Below are positions 33,201 through 44,397 of a stretch of 64,000 bases of DNA, one piece after another. The stretch is from Tetracladium setigerum (taxonomy: Eukaryota > Ascomycota > Leotiomycetes > Helotiales). The stretch is taken from NCBI GenBank assembly GCA_031472005.1, contig PZJY01000013.1, forward strand, positions 1,240,001-1,304,000, written 5' to 3'. How positions within the stretch are numbered: the first letter of the stretch is position 1; each line of letters starts with the position of its first letter. The position numbers and the translations under genes are program-made. The notes under the pieces were generated by a model, which did no database searches, had not been told where the DNA came from, and was given only the letters and a program-made list of their open reading frames with translations.

Positions 33201-36058
33201 ATTTGATCAGAGTGGCTAAGGCGATATTTGGTGAAATATCTTGGTTCACAACTATGACGCCTTGATCTCTGGATGCTACGCTGTCTTTTTTGGAACTTTC
33301 GAGGGAGTTTCCATGTCTAGTAGGTACGTGGCCTGAGCTTCCGTAATCCTTTGGGAGAGATATTCAAAGTTCCAGTGTCCGTTTGTTGACCTTTATCACA
33401 GTTGGTTGCAAGATAAAGTAGCGTTGACAGTCGAAGCTCCGCTCTTTCAGGTGCCACATACTTGCATGATCAGAAGTGGGATTATTTCTCTTTCATCCGA
33501 GTGGATGGTGAGCTAGGAACAACTCTTAAGTATCTACATCCAAACGACGCCAACAGTTCCATAATTCTAAAAAACGTCCGAGTATGATACTGATCAGTTT
33601 AATATTCTGATAGCAACAGAGATTGAAAGCATGTGTAAACCACGTGACTGCTTCGCTTCAAGTTACAAAGGAGTTTGTGTTACCAAAACGAACCAAGGTG
33701 GTATTTCCCTATATTTTGGCCCATTTTCAGGTACTAATCAACCCTTTTCTATAGACCATACCTCAGTATTCAAACCAAAAATTAGCACGAACATCGACAT
33801 CACTCCGGTCAACTGCCTGCTGGATCAATTCTTTCCCTCTCCACAGTCAGAGAATATATCAATTTTCATTCAGAACTGGCCAAAAATGTGTCTTCGAAGT
33901 AAGATTTCCCGAGGATGTTGATGTACTTCACCCAGCATGTGTAGTTGGAATCGAGGTCAAGGATGTTCAAAATATCGCAGCCTTCAACACAACCGCAGCC
34001 TTGTAACGAAATGCGGCAGCCGTCATTCCCAATCTTGCACCACAAACACTTGAAATCGGCAAATTAAAAAACATCCAGAGCAGAAGTATCCACTTCCCTG
34101 TGGATGAATAGGCTGGTGGAAGGGAAACTCATGGAGGAGGAGGGAAGTGATGAGAATTGAGGAGCAGGAATATGTTGTAACTGAACGCATCGCGGCGCTT
34201 GCGAAATTGCATTCTGTACGAAGGTGTGACGAGGCAGCCTATAAGATCATGAGCAAGATCTTCCGCAACTTAGATGATGAGTTTAAAAAAAAAAACCCTA
34301 TTACAAAGCCTCGCGCGTTCGGAGGTCCTCGACTCCTCGTACAGTACACGATTTCTAAGAGACGTGCCCATCACATTTCATACAACACTACCACACCACC
34401 AGAAAGAAGTTGCAAAAAAACTAAGATGGTAGTTAGCCATCTTAGGAAAGACCCTTCTTTATAATAAGAAGGGATTTCTATTCGGTTATTTGGGGATTTG
34501 TGTGCATTACATATCAAGCGAGAGGTTTGATTTCAACAATGGAATTTTTGCTACTCTAATATTTCCCAGTTTAGCGACTTTTGGTGGTCGATTAATTCAA
34601 ACGACACGACTAATCGAGCTTTTTGAATTGATTTGATGGAGTGAGGCTGGGTTGTTTGGAATTATATGGGAGAAGGAGAGGTGGTTGGTTGGTTGGTGAA
34701 CGCCAGAGGAGTGATTATCGTCGTTTTTGGAACTGTTGTCGTTGATGCTAGAGCCATCGTGGATACTATCATGGCAGCACAATTGTGGGGATTGATGTGT
34801 AGGCAGGTAAGTTATCAAGAAACTAAATCGAGCCTTTTACTTACAGCATGTACTTAGTTGTCACACATCGGCGATTTGAACACTCTTAAAAACCCTCCTT
34901 CGTATATTACAAATGAAACAAAACAATGTGCTTTTCTCGCACCCATACGCCCTGGAGGCTCTTTTTCCCTTTGCAAATGGACATTCACTTTTTAAACCAG
35001 GTGATTGAACTTTTGATTCCTTTCTCTTCACATTTCGAAGAGTTCAGAGGCTCCACTCCATCTATCACATCACCGCACGGGATGTTTGTACTGCGCGAAA
35101 CAATGCACGTGCTAATAATTGGATATGCACAGGCGTCCATTGCGTATGAATGCAATTTCTTTATGAAGTGCCCAACAAAAAGCCATTTGAAGGGCTCAAG
35201 TAAGGTAACCAGCCCATCTAGCTCGTGGATTCGAGGATGCTCTAACTTGAAAATATCGTTCGTCTACCTAGCACTTCTCCACAAACACCTATTCGCCGAA
35301 CATTTAAATAATAAAAATCTAAACTTGCGTAATATTTGATAAAAAAAATAGTCTTTTCATCACATTCACCCATTTTTACCAAGAACTATTAAATTTGACC
35401 TCGGAAAGGCCATCTTACGGGAATGGCGCTTCCGGCAGAAGAGGAAATGTGAGCAACAAAACGATTCGTAAATGGGAACGATATTGTCACCGATGTATCT
35501 AAAGTCCTGTTAGTCTGCTGGGATATTCATTTGATACTGTCGTCAAAATTTTGGAGAAAAAAGCAGATACTAGGTAATCATGAATCTCAGCCTCGTAACG
35601 ATTCGGTGGAGAAAGACCGATAACACGAAGTCACATGACCACAGGGAGACGAAACTTTACGAAGTAGTAGGAGATATTGATGTCGAAGTATAGATAATAA
35701 GAAATATTAACATTACGGTTCACCTTCCAGTTTGTCATAGTATTGTAAATTCCATTGAAAGTGCTAAGGGAAGTGCTAAGTTGTCATATAAGTTTGATAT
35801 TTGAGGGACTGCACGATTGCTGTGGTCGAGCGCGTCCATGATCATGTTCAGCTTTCTCCAACAGCCTTAAGCCTTCCTTGAACTTCCTCCCTCAGCCTGA
35901 TTTGCAACCCCACCACCGACCACCTCTTCTCTTCTTCTTCAACCTTGGTCCATCCTCGACTTTATATCCGCGCAAAGCTCACCTTTACGCCTCAAAATCA
36001 ATATTCCCAGATACTCGTACCGACCAAGCGACCGACCGACTCTCCCCACCATCCAAAC
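33201..36058. other. Large gene-poor region
   Basis: A 2.9 kb spacer. A stretch at about 33899-34110 reads codon-like on the plus strand (VRFPEDVDVLHPACVVGIEV, then a TAA, then NAAAVIPNLAPQTLEIGKLK), and 34147-34464 holds a 105-codon frame with helix-like composition. Neither is recognised; they may be relics of one gene. The 35870-36058 part is pyrimidine-rich and is probably the SUMO-array promoter and leader. Confidence 0.4.
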
Positions 36059-37285
36059 ATGTCTGCTGCAGGAAACGGATACCCCGCAAAGGAATCGCCT
36101 CCTCCTGGTCCAAAGCCTTCCCTCAATATCAAACTGAAGGACGATCGACAGAACGAGGTCTTCTTCAAGGTCAAGCCGACTACGCAACTCAGCAAGGTTA
36201 TCGCGGCCTACTGCGCGCAACAGGGCGTCAACCCAAAGACTCAGCGCTTCTTCTTCGACGACCATCGCATAATTGACGGCGACACTCCCCAATCTCTTGA
36301 AATGGAGGACGGCGATGAGGTAGACTGCCATCAAGAACAACAGGGTGGAAGCGCTACGGGAAGCCCACCTCCAGAGCCAAAGCCCACCCACCTTACTGTT
36401 AGAGTTGTGGACCAGGCAAATGGAGAAATGGAGTTTCGCCTCAAATACACCACCCCAATGAGTATGTCAATGTATTCAATGGTGTTTGCTCGATAAACCC
36501 TCTAACATTTTTGTAGAAAAGATGATGGTGGCATATTGCAAGGCGAAAGAGATCCAATTCGATAGCGTTCGCTTTCTGCATGATGGAGAACGACTCAATC
36601 CTGAAGACACGGCCGAGACAAGGGAGTTGGAGGATAATGAATGTCTGCAAGCCGTTCTAGAACAGTTAGGTGGTGAGGGCACCCCACAGCCGGAGCACCA
36701 GCCTGAAGAGAGTAAATTCATAGAGGTCAAGGTTAAAGATCAGTCGGTATGTTGTCCCTTCCTTTGAAGATTTAAAGGACAAGGCTAATTGGACTTCTTC
36801 TGGGCAGGAAAACGAGGCAAGTGGATTTTCTTCTTCTTCGCATTTGGGACAATCGTACCCATTAGTATTTGTGACACCCATCACGAAAGACGACTTGCAC
36901 ATCCCAAGATGACACGCTGACTCTGATATCAATTCTCAGGTTACCTTCAAAATCAAGAAAACTACCCCACTTCGTAAGGTCATGGGTATGTAGTCAAGTC
37001 TATCTTTAAAAAGACTAAGTTCGAGACGTTAAGTATTGCCAGATGCCTACTGCCAGCGAAGTGAGAAAACTAGAGCAAGTGTCCGTTTCCTCTTCGACGG
37101 AGCCCGAATTCAAGATGAAGATGTACGTATATTTGACGCCCATTATCTGTGAATGTTTCCGAAGCGAAGTTTCGGGTCTAGATTTTGCTCAAGCACTGCT
37201 GATTATGTGGCAGACCCCAATAAGTCTTGAAATGGAAGACGGAGACTGCATTGAAGTTTTCCTCGAGCAACTCGGCGGCTTTTGA
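36059..37285 (+). CDS. Triple tandem SUMO protein (poly-SUMO-like precursor)
   Basis: Six exons (36059-36461, 36517-36746, 36808-36816, 36940-36985, 37043-37122, 37214-37285) total 840 bases, 279 residues. The protein is three consecutive SUMO-type ubiquitin folds. Domain 1 (about 21-97) has NEVFFKVKPTTQLSKVIAAY and ends HQEQQGG. Domain 2 (about 111-187) has MEFRLKYTTPMKKMMVAYCK and ends VLEQLGG. Domain 3 (about 201-278) has NEVTFKIKKTTPLRKVMDAY and LEMEDGDCIEVFLEQLGG, then one Phe. Each GG is where SUMO proteases cut in single-copy SUMO precursors (QTGG or QIGG type). Pro-rich linkers (SPPPGPKP, SPPPEPKP, TPQPEHQPEE) repeat with the domains, so the whole unit was duplicated. Exon 3 is only nine bases (Glu-Asn-Glu), restored because domain 1 has QNEV at the same place; intron 3 is GC-AG. 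The protein differs from Rad60/Esc2-type double SUMO-like proteins, which lack the GG ends. Confidence 0.88.
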
Positions 37286-38141
37286 TGAAATGCTCCTTGA
37301 CGAGGCTTTTACACTTCCCCTTACCCGTAGCAAGCTGGTGGGTGGTTGGGAGGATTGTACTTCCACGATTTATGCCCTTTTTTTGTGGGGATTCGGCGAG
37401 ATTTTTTATAATGCGGTGAAATGAGTGCATGTGGATGGCGTTTTACTTTGAGGATCTCAACACACAAGGTGCACGTTTTTATCATGGCGCGAACTGCTTT
37501 CTGCTGGTGCAGTCCATACGCGAGCACATACGATTGTTAAGATACCCAGACTTCGATCTACCTTTATAGTAACAATGGAAAAGCAATTTCGTTGACTCAA
37601 TTTGTGGAGCTTGCACGTTACTACCTGTGATGATCCATTTGTTCTGTTTAGATACAATCTCTGCGCCTTGTGATCAGATAGTACCATTTTCTCTACCCTA
37701 CCTAGGTGCTTACCTACCAACCCAAAAACTAGCATGCTTTGTGTGTCTCCTTCAAAAGTTGAGCTCTAGGTGGGTATCGTGTTGGCAAATTATGTCACGC
37801 AAGGCAGTCGACCATTATCCAATTGACTCTGCATTTTCTAACGCCCAATCATGAATCTTAGTCTCAAGGAATCACCAGTGCGTACCAGAATTAGCACAAC
37901 ACAAAAACGGCAGAACTTGAAATTTTCTCACTGCAGTAAAGAGGATATGAAAATACGGGCTATGGGGTTCCTTCCGTCACTCATTCACCCCATTTGATGA
38001 ATTCTGGTACCCGCTGGTACATGCATGATAATTAATATTTTGATAGATAACTTCGTATAGATTACTAAGATCTCCACCTATGCGGATATTCAACAATCAG
38101 CAGTATGATACAGTACAGTACAGTACAACGGGTTCTATCTC
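37286..38141. other. Intergenic region
   Basis: An 860-base spacer between the SUMO array and the 3' end of the GH55 gene. It contains a short ACAGT tandem run at about 38108-38127. No gene seen. Confidence 0.5.
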
Positions 38142-41119
38142 TTAAGGTACATAGTTCCTGAACATAGCAATGGTCTGAGGATAAACATTCTGGTTTGGAG
38201 CATAGCCAGCAAAGGACTTTCCGTCAATTGTAGCCATCTGCTGACTTCCAACCGTGTTCAGATTGTAGACTCCCACCCTCTTGGAGAGCGATCCCTCGAT
38301 GCTGAAGATGCGTGTTTGGCACGACGCTCCATTTCCTGCGTCAGAGCATGCTATTCCAAGATATTAGCATGGAAATTCTTTTTTCAAGATATATGATTAA
38401 TGATAAAAAAGAGCGAGAGAGACTTACTAGTGCTATAATTGTCAAAGAAACTGTACAGACCAGCACCATAGACGAAAAGGTCGGTTGAGTTGATAATTCT
38501 CAATCCCCAACCGGCTTCGCAGTTTCCACTCACGCCTACGCAAGACGCTGTGAAAGTTGGATCGTTCCAGGCTGCAAGCGCCGCGTAAGGGGCCGACGCC
38601 TTGGGGTTTGGTTGATAGTAGGCCGTCTCGGTTTGGATCTGTCCCATGAACACATTCTTCGTATTCGCAAATTGGTACTGGCTGAAGACGTGGTGTTCAG
38701 AGGAGGTTCCCCAGAGCCAGAAATTACCCTTGGTGGATTCGGAGTAGAGACCACGCGCGGCATAGATGCTGAGACGGCGGAGTTCGGGGTCCTCGATGTC
38801 GTGGTCTGCGACCCAGAGCCATACGTTTTCGAGGTAGAGACCTTGGGAGGTTTTGGAAAGGTGGAGGGACATGAATGCTGCGAGGCAGTCGCCGTCTACT
38901 TGGTTGCCTACGACAGGTGTGTTGATGTATCGGGATGCTGGGCAGTCGGCGAGGAGAAGGAGCGATCCTGCGAAGCCGCCGATTCTGGTATGGACGTCCC
39001 ACATGCCGGATGGGCTAGTTGGGGAAGAGTCGAGGTTCCATTCTGTGAGGGAGAGAGACTTAGCAAGGCGTCTTCTTTTGGGAATGACCAAGGGGAGGGG
39101 AGTGTCAAAGAAAGACGTGTGGACTTACGAATCAAGATTGCTCCTTTCAGATTTCCCTTGGTAGAAACAATTGTGTCTGACCACTCAACCACACCCGTTT
39201 GTCCAGGAGTTCCGACCTGGACGATAGGTTGAGGAACAGCGGCGTTGATAAAGAATGCACCGGCTCCAAGGATGACCGGATAGCTCTCTCCGACAATCTT
39301 AGATCCAGGAGGGATGAACACGGTCTTGGTCACACGGTAAGTTCCAGCATCGATGAAAACAACCTTGCCTTGAGCAGCAGCAGTTGCAAAGAGAGTGTTC
39401 AAGACAGTGGCATCGTCAGTCTTTCCATCTCCCTTGGCTCCAGCGGCACGGGCAGACAAGAATGATGTGAGTGGAAGGTTTTCATATTGAGGCTTAGAAC
39501 GTGTGTAATATCTCTTTGCGCTGTTGAGAAGTGTTGCTGGGCGAGGGAATGCGAGCATTGTTCCACCAACTTCTGCGGGATTAGCAGCTCCTGGGGCATA
39601 AGTGTGTCCTTGTCGATATCCAACGATGAGCTTGGTGCCTCCGGCGAGTAGAACTGATGATGGCCCTTGGATTCCAGTGGGCACATTGTTCAATTGTACA
39701 TTCTCGACGACCAAACTTCCAGCAGTGGCAGGGAGAGAGGATGTGCTCCATGCGGTCTTGATACCAACTTTGGTGTTGGTGATAGTGCTGTCCAGGATAA
39801 CTACCGAACCGACAGTTTGCGCTGCGGAACCACCACCCGAAATATCGAGTCCGACACTGCAGTTGAAGATATTGACGCCCGCATAAGTCCATCCCCAACT
39901 CCAAAGCTGGTTGATAGCGGTCACGGAGTTGTAGAATGTGAGATTTCTGGTGGTGAATTGTTGGTTACCGAACACAACACCGGAGAGACCTCCGTAGAAA
40001 ACCAAGTCAGACATGAATCCTCCAGAACCACCTTCAATAAACATTCCTCGGTGCTTTGTCCCGGGTGCGTCGCTCAACTTGAAGACACAATTGATCACGG
40101 AAGTTGCTTGTGCGGTTGGCCAGTGAAGACCAGTAGCCTCGCTGGAGGCTGGGATTGCAGTGATATCAAAGACGATGTTGCGGATTTGGCGAAAGAAGGT
40201 GTTTGTAGGTCCGAATCCTAGGGCTCCTCCGGGCTGATACTGGTCGCCATCAATAATACCAAAGCCATCAAAATCAGGGGTTGCCTTCAGGATGGGAAGG
40301 TCATTTGGATTTCCATGGATTTGAGTGTAGTAGAAGTCGATGATGGACTTGGAAATCTTGTAGGTTCCTGCGGGAAAGTAAACAATGGCGGGAGTGGTGG
40401 TGGTTGATTCACAGTTTGCTGGACCACAACGGTTTCCTGAGGAAATGGCGAGTTGAATGGCAGCGGTATCATCGGTAATTCCATCACCTATTAATATTAG
40501 TAAAGATCTGTTGAAGAGAATCTTTGTGGGAAAGACACGGCTGAACTTGACAACTGCAAAAAATACCAGATAGACCCTTCAATTTCTTTCCAAAATGTGC
40601 AGAAATAGTATTGATCCGTCAATCACAACTTAATTGACAGACAGGTAATGACACTTCTACAATTCAATAGAATCGAAATGAAATTGAGGGTATTTCCAAT
40701 ATTCTTATAGCGAACGTGACGAGCCTAGCCTATTGTGTTTCCATGCGCGAAATTGAACTTTACACACCTTTAGCACCGAATGACTTGACATTGCGGAAGA
40801 CCTGATAGGTAGCGGGGGTCGAATGAAAGGCAGAAATTCCCTGGTGAGTGATCTGTTCTAGCCAATATGGAGCTGCAGCTCTTGGGAGGATCTTTGCAAC
40901 TGAAGTTGGACGAGCGATAGCCGAAGAAGAGAGCGAAGCCTCGGCGACCTTCAAATCAGCAAGGGCGGTACCAGTTGGACCATGGTATGAGACAGCATCG
41001 GCGTACTTTGCCGTCACAGATGCCATCATGCTCTCAACCCATGGTATCTTGAGCTCCTGGCCGACGACAAGAGTCGAAGTGCCGCAAACAATAAAAGAGA
41101 GTAAAGAGTGGACGCGCAT
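38142..41119 (-). CDS. Secreted GH55 exo-beta-1,3-glucanase
   Basis: Four exons (41119-40768, 40487-39129, 39042-38429 region, 38350-38142) give about 844 residues; exon 3 ends at 38428. Introns: 40767-40488 (280 bases, unusually long here), 39128-39043, 38427-38351. A signal peptide (MRVHSLLSFIVCGTSTLVVG) opens the protein. Two pectate-lyase-like beta-helix halves follow, each starting with a GDG-TDD motif: GDGITDDTAAIQLAI and GDGKTDDATVLNTLF, the hallmark of GH55. Later segments include GSGGFMSDLVFYGG, GMWDVHTRIGGFAGS and SLHLSKTSQGLYLENVWLWV. The enzyme releases glucose from beta-1,3-glucan in fungal walls or callose. The protein looks complete and of family length. Confidence 0.93.
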
Positions 41120-42927
41120 CTTGGTGATGGCAGTAATGAGTGACTGGCTACCGAGGTAGGTAAAAGAACAACAACAACAACAACCAACGACGAGGATGTT
41201 GGAGAATCAAAAAAGCTTGACATAGTCCGGGGGAGCCATCTCTATTTGAAGGGCAGGAAGGAAATCAAGCCCACGGCGCATTTAACCACGCTGACATGGG
41301 CTGGCTGATGGCTCGGATGCCGCAATGAGGCGTAGCTGGGCGCTGGTGATCTGGCCAAAGGGAGAAGACAAACAATTGAGAACTTGAGATGCGCTATTTT
41401 GGTAAGTGGGGTCACTTTGACATTATTTCGTGCTGGTGGAAGAATGGGGTGAAAGAATCTAGCATTTGAAGTTGATTTAATGTCCTTTCATTATTGATTC
41501 TCTTATTGCACCCATGGCAAAGATCGTGAGAGCGAGGAGTTGTGAACTTGTGATGGTGGTTGAGAACGAGATGAGTTGTACTCGGCGTCGCGGCGCACTC
41601 GCGTATTGGGGTAAATACTTGGCAGGTACAGAGCCAATACAGCATCCGTGCTTGACAGGCTAGGTGACATTAGGTGGCTTTTGATTAAGGCTGCTGGCTG
41701 CAGGGAAAAGAGTCGAATAAAGGGGGAAATCATAGATGTGGCGGTCCAATAGTAATTGCCCGGAGAAAATCATTCCTCGGCATCAATGCCATTTTGGGCA
41801 ACAGGACAAGGACAAAGCGCTTCCTTGGCCATTGCTTACTTTTTAGAATTTTGTCCAGAAAACCCTCCTGGGATCAAAATATTATCCATGTCCGATCTTG
41901 TCCCTGTATCGTATCTATACAAGGAAGGTCCGGAATAACGGTATAACCTCACAACCGCCTAAATGCAATGGATCACGTACAACTTATGACATCTGAATTC
42001 AAGCGAAGCGAGTTGGTTGTATTCGTGAAGTTCCTACCAAAGGTTTAGTCAAACCACAACAGTCGTTGACTTTAGGGTCAGAATAGGATAAATTTGGCTT
42101 TGGATGGACCTACACAAACGTCACATACAGTAATATGGTCATCAAAAAGAGTAAGGTATTTCAGCCAAAACACAAGTGTATCCCACAAACAAAACTAGGC
42201 CTGGAGAACACGTCGAACTGTGGAATACACTTTACACAGTCACAGCAGTCAGTCACTGCCAATTCTAGCAAGCACAAAGGAGCAGAAGTTACACAGCTCT
42301 ACAATAGAATTCCTGGCGGGCAAATGAAGCAGCTGCGTGGGTTTGAAAAACTATCAGTTGTTCAAGGAAGATTGACAAGACTTTTCCTTTTGACGGGGCG
42401 GAGACCTGAGCCCGTGGAAGCCATAAATGGGAGCTACAACGGGGAGCCTACAAAGTTTTTGTTAGTACAGTCCTGAAATTCTTACCACCTAGTGGAACTA
42501 TCAAGATGTAGCATGAATGAGCATTGTCTATTACAATATACGGAACAACTCGCTACAGAGCAGCATTTACTTACTTTTGCTAATTCATATAAAAGCTTCT
42601 CATTCACAAAGCCCCAAAATAGTTATTTTTAGCGTACGGAACCTATTAAGAGGGTGATATCATTGTTTGGAGAACAATAACATTGTCCCCATCTTGTCAT
42701 TTCAACTTGACAAACAGGCGCTTGCTTTCGATTGTGCACACCACTTCTCAAAACGCAACAAGATTCACCTCATTATTTCCAGTCGGAATGTTACCCATGA
42801 GGTACTCAAAGCCTCTACTTTCGACACTTACTCGTCTTCATTCTCTAAGAAACTTTTCTTGGAATTCAACGCCATAACCCAGCAGAAGTCACAGTCACCT
42901 TCACCACCTTCATCAACTCCGTCAAAG
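41120..42927. other. Intergenic, no gene recognised
   Basis: A 1.8 kb spacer. An AAC/GTT trinucleotide run (41169-41185) lies in the GH55 5' flank. ORFs at 41412-41733 (minus) and 42135-42476 (plus) have no motif support. The end of the region is CA/CT-rich and is probably the leader of the Cys-rich gene at 42928. Confidence 0.4.
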
Positions 42928-43155
42928 ATGTGTAAGCGAAAGCATGTAATTTTCGGTTGCAAACACGCGAGAGCCGAAACATGGGGTTGTGCTCATCAAG
43001 CAGAAGTTCTTTGCCATCCCATGGATTGTCCGTGCTACGAGAGTGTTTTTGTGACAACTCCGTGGCGGATGTGTGGTGGTTTTTGTCGTCCAAGCATAGA
43101 ATCTGTGCTTAATGAAGACGCTTCTCAGTCTGGATCGCCTGTTACTTTGAAATAA
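42928..43155 (+). CDS. Small Cys-rich protein, MC-start copy 3
   Basis: A 75-residue frame starting MCKRKHVIFGCKHARAETWG and rich in Cys (residues 2, 11, 21, 29, 34, 36, 49, 53), with CPCYESVF and MCGGFCRPSIES. It shares the MC start, aromatic/basic early part and Cys density with the tandem genes at 21.9-23.1 kb, though spacing differs, so common origin is only suggested. The Cys pattern (CKH, CAH, CH) suggests zinc binding. There is no signal peptide. The frame is open further upstream to 42667, but ATG 42928 follows a CT-rich leader and gives the family-like start. Confidence 0.55.
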   Translation: MCKRKHVIFGCKHARAETWGCAHQAEVLCHPMDCPCYESVFVTTPWRMCGGFCRPSIESVLNEDASQSGSPVTLK

Positions 43156-43480
43156 GCTGGCTTTTTGCGAGTATAGTAGAGAGAAGGTATCTATGTTGCA
43201 AGAACAAAACGTTAATATTATTGGTCCATATTAATCCTTATACGAAGTCTCTTTCGCTTGCTTAATTCTTTCTCGAGGCAATATTCTTCCTGCTTAACCT
43301 GCTTCTGATTGATCTAGTATAGATCTGACGAGTAATAACCAAGTCGACAAAGCAGGGGCTGGTGACTTCTGACCAGACTTAACAAAATACAACGATATAA
43401 ATCGGACATCTGAATTTCCCTGTCCGTTCGCTGATAGATAACTCCTTCACTCCATTCCCAAAAGCTTAAAAAGCCCCAAC
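43156..43480. other. Convergent intergenic region
   Basis: A 325-base spacer between the MC copy 3 gene and the thioredoxin-like gene 3' end. Nothing else is recognised. Confidence 0.5.
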
Positions 43481-44169
43481 TTAATCCTTCGAGAGATCCG
43501 ATAGTGTGCCCAATTTCTTCCCAACCTGTGTCGCAGCCCCAGTCCTCCTTCCATCCTTCCCAACCCTCAAATCCGGCCTCTCATCCCTTGTCCGATTCAC
43601 ATTGAACGGACTCTGCTCCGCAGCTGTATAGGCATCGAAGCTGAAGAAGCTGTACAAATATAGCCCAACGAAGGCAATAATCGCGTCGATTAAGCTCTTG
43701 AAGTTGAATGGTCGAGCAAGTGATTGTCCGCCGCGAGGAGTTGTACCGCCAAGTGTTCGTCCCGTAGAAGCATATGTTGGGGAGGCAAGACTCGCGAGTT
43801 TGACTGCTGCCTCAACTGCAGCGGTGAGTCCCTGTACATTTGCGCCTTGGATCGTGCTTATGATGCTTCCTTTGTGGAATACCATGAAGGTTGGCATTCT
43901 GAAGAGGGGTCAATTTGGGGATCTAGGTCTTCGGGAATGGGATATACTCACGCTCGCACGCCATATTTTTGGGAGATTTCTTGTTGATTGTCTACATTGA
44001 CCTTTGTGAATGTAATGCGATTTGGTTTTGCGTGCTTCTTGTCAAGCTGTTCATACACCGGGGCGATTTGGCGACAAGGCGCACACCAGTCTGCGTAGAA
44101 GTCGGTAACAACAACGCTGGACGTGGTGAGGAGTTTGCTGAACTCAGAAGAGGATCCAATGTTGATCAT
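43481..44169 (-). CDS. Thioredoxin-domain protein with C-terminal membrane segment
   Basis: Two exons (44169-43952, 43898-43481; 53-base intron GTGAGT...TTCAG) give 211 residues. The thioredoxin fold comes first: VTDFYADWCAPCRQIAPVYE with the redox pair in WCAPC (WCGPC in standard thioredoxins), then MPTFMVFHKGS with the cis-Pro. After about residue 105 comes a linker, a hydrophobic stretch (SLIDAIIAFVGLYLYSFFSF) and a basic tail (NRTRDERPDLRVGKDGRRTG). This points to a tail-anchored oxidoreductase facing the cytosol or an organelle; the membrane is not known. It is head-to-head with the SPOUT methyltransferase gene 228 bases away. ATG 44169 is preferred over the longer upstream open frame. 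Confidence 0.88.
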
Positions 44170-44397
44170 TTTGAAGCTGCCTGTAGGTTTTGTTTTACAG
44201 ATGTGCAGAGTGTTCTTGCGATTCCTGAGCGTTGTGGTAAGGAGAGTTGTAAGCAAACATTACAACATATCTGGTCGTTGTTATCGCCGAACATTAGCTT
44301 GGCATGGGGTTCTGCCACTTAGCACCGCCTTGATAGTCTGAATTTATTCTTCACCATTCTGGGGGAAACTTTGAAGTCTGAACACACAAAATTCAAG
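44170..44397. promoter_or_regulatory. Shared divergent promoter
   Basis: Only 228 bases separate the thioredoxin-like ATG (minus) and the SPOUT methyltransferase ATG (plus), so both promoters must overlap here. No individual factor site can be assigned with confidence. Confidence 0.55.

Noticed and set aside
33631..33921. 96-codon plus-strand frame starting MCKPRDCFAS
   Set aside because: Considered as a fourth MC gene, but Cys spacing and length do not match and the flanks give no support.
34926..35339. 137-codon plus-strand frame starting MCFSRTHTPW
   Set aside because: Shares only the MC start with the small Cys-rich genes; later part has scattered Cys and no matching spacing.
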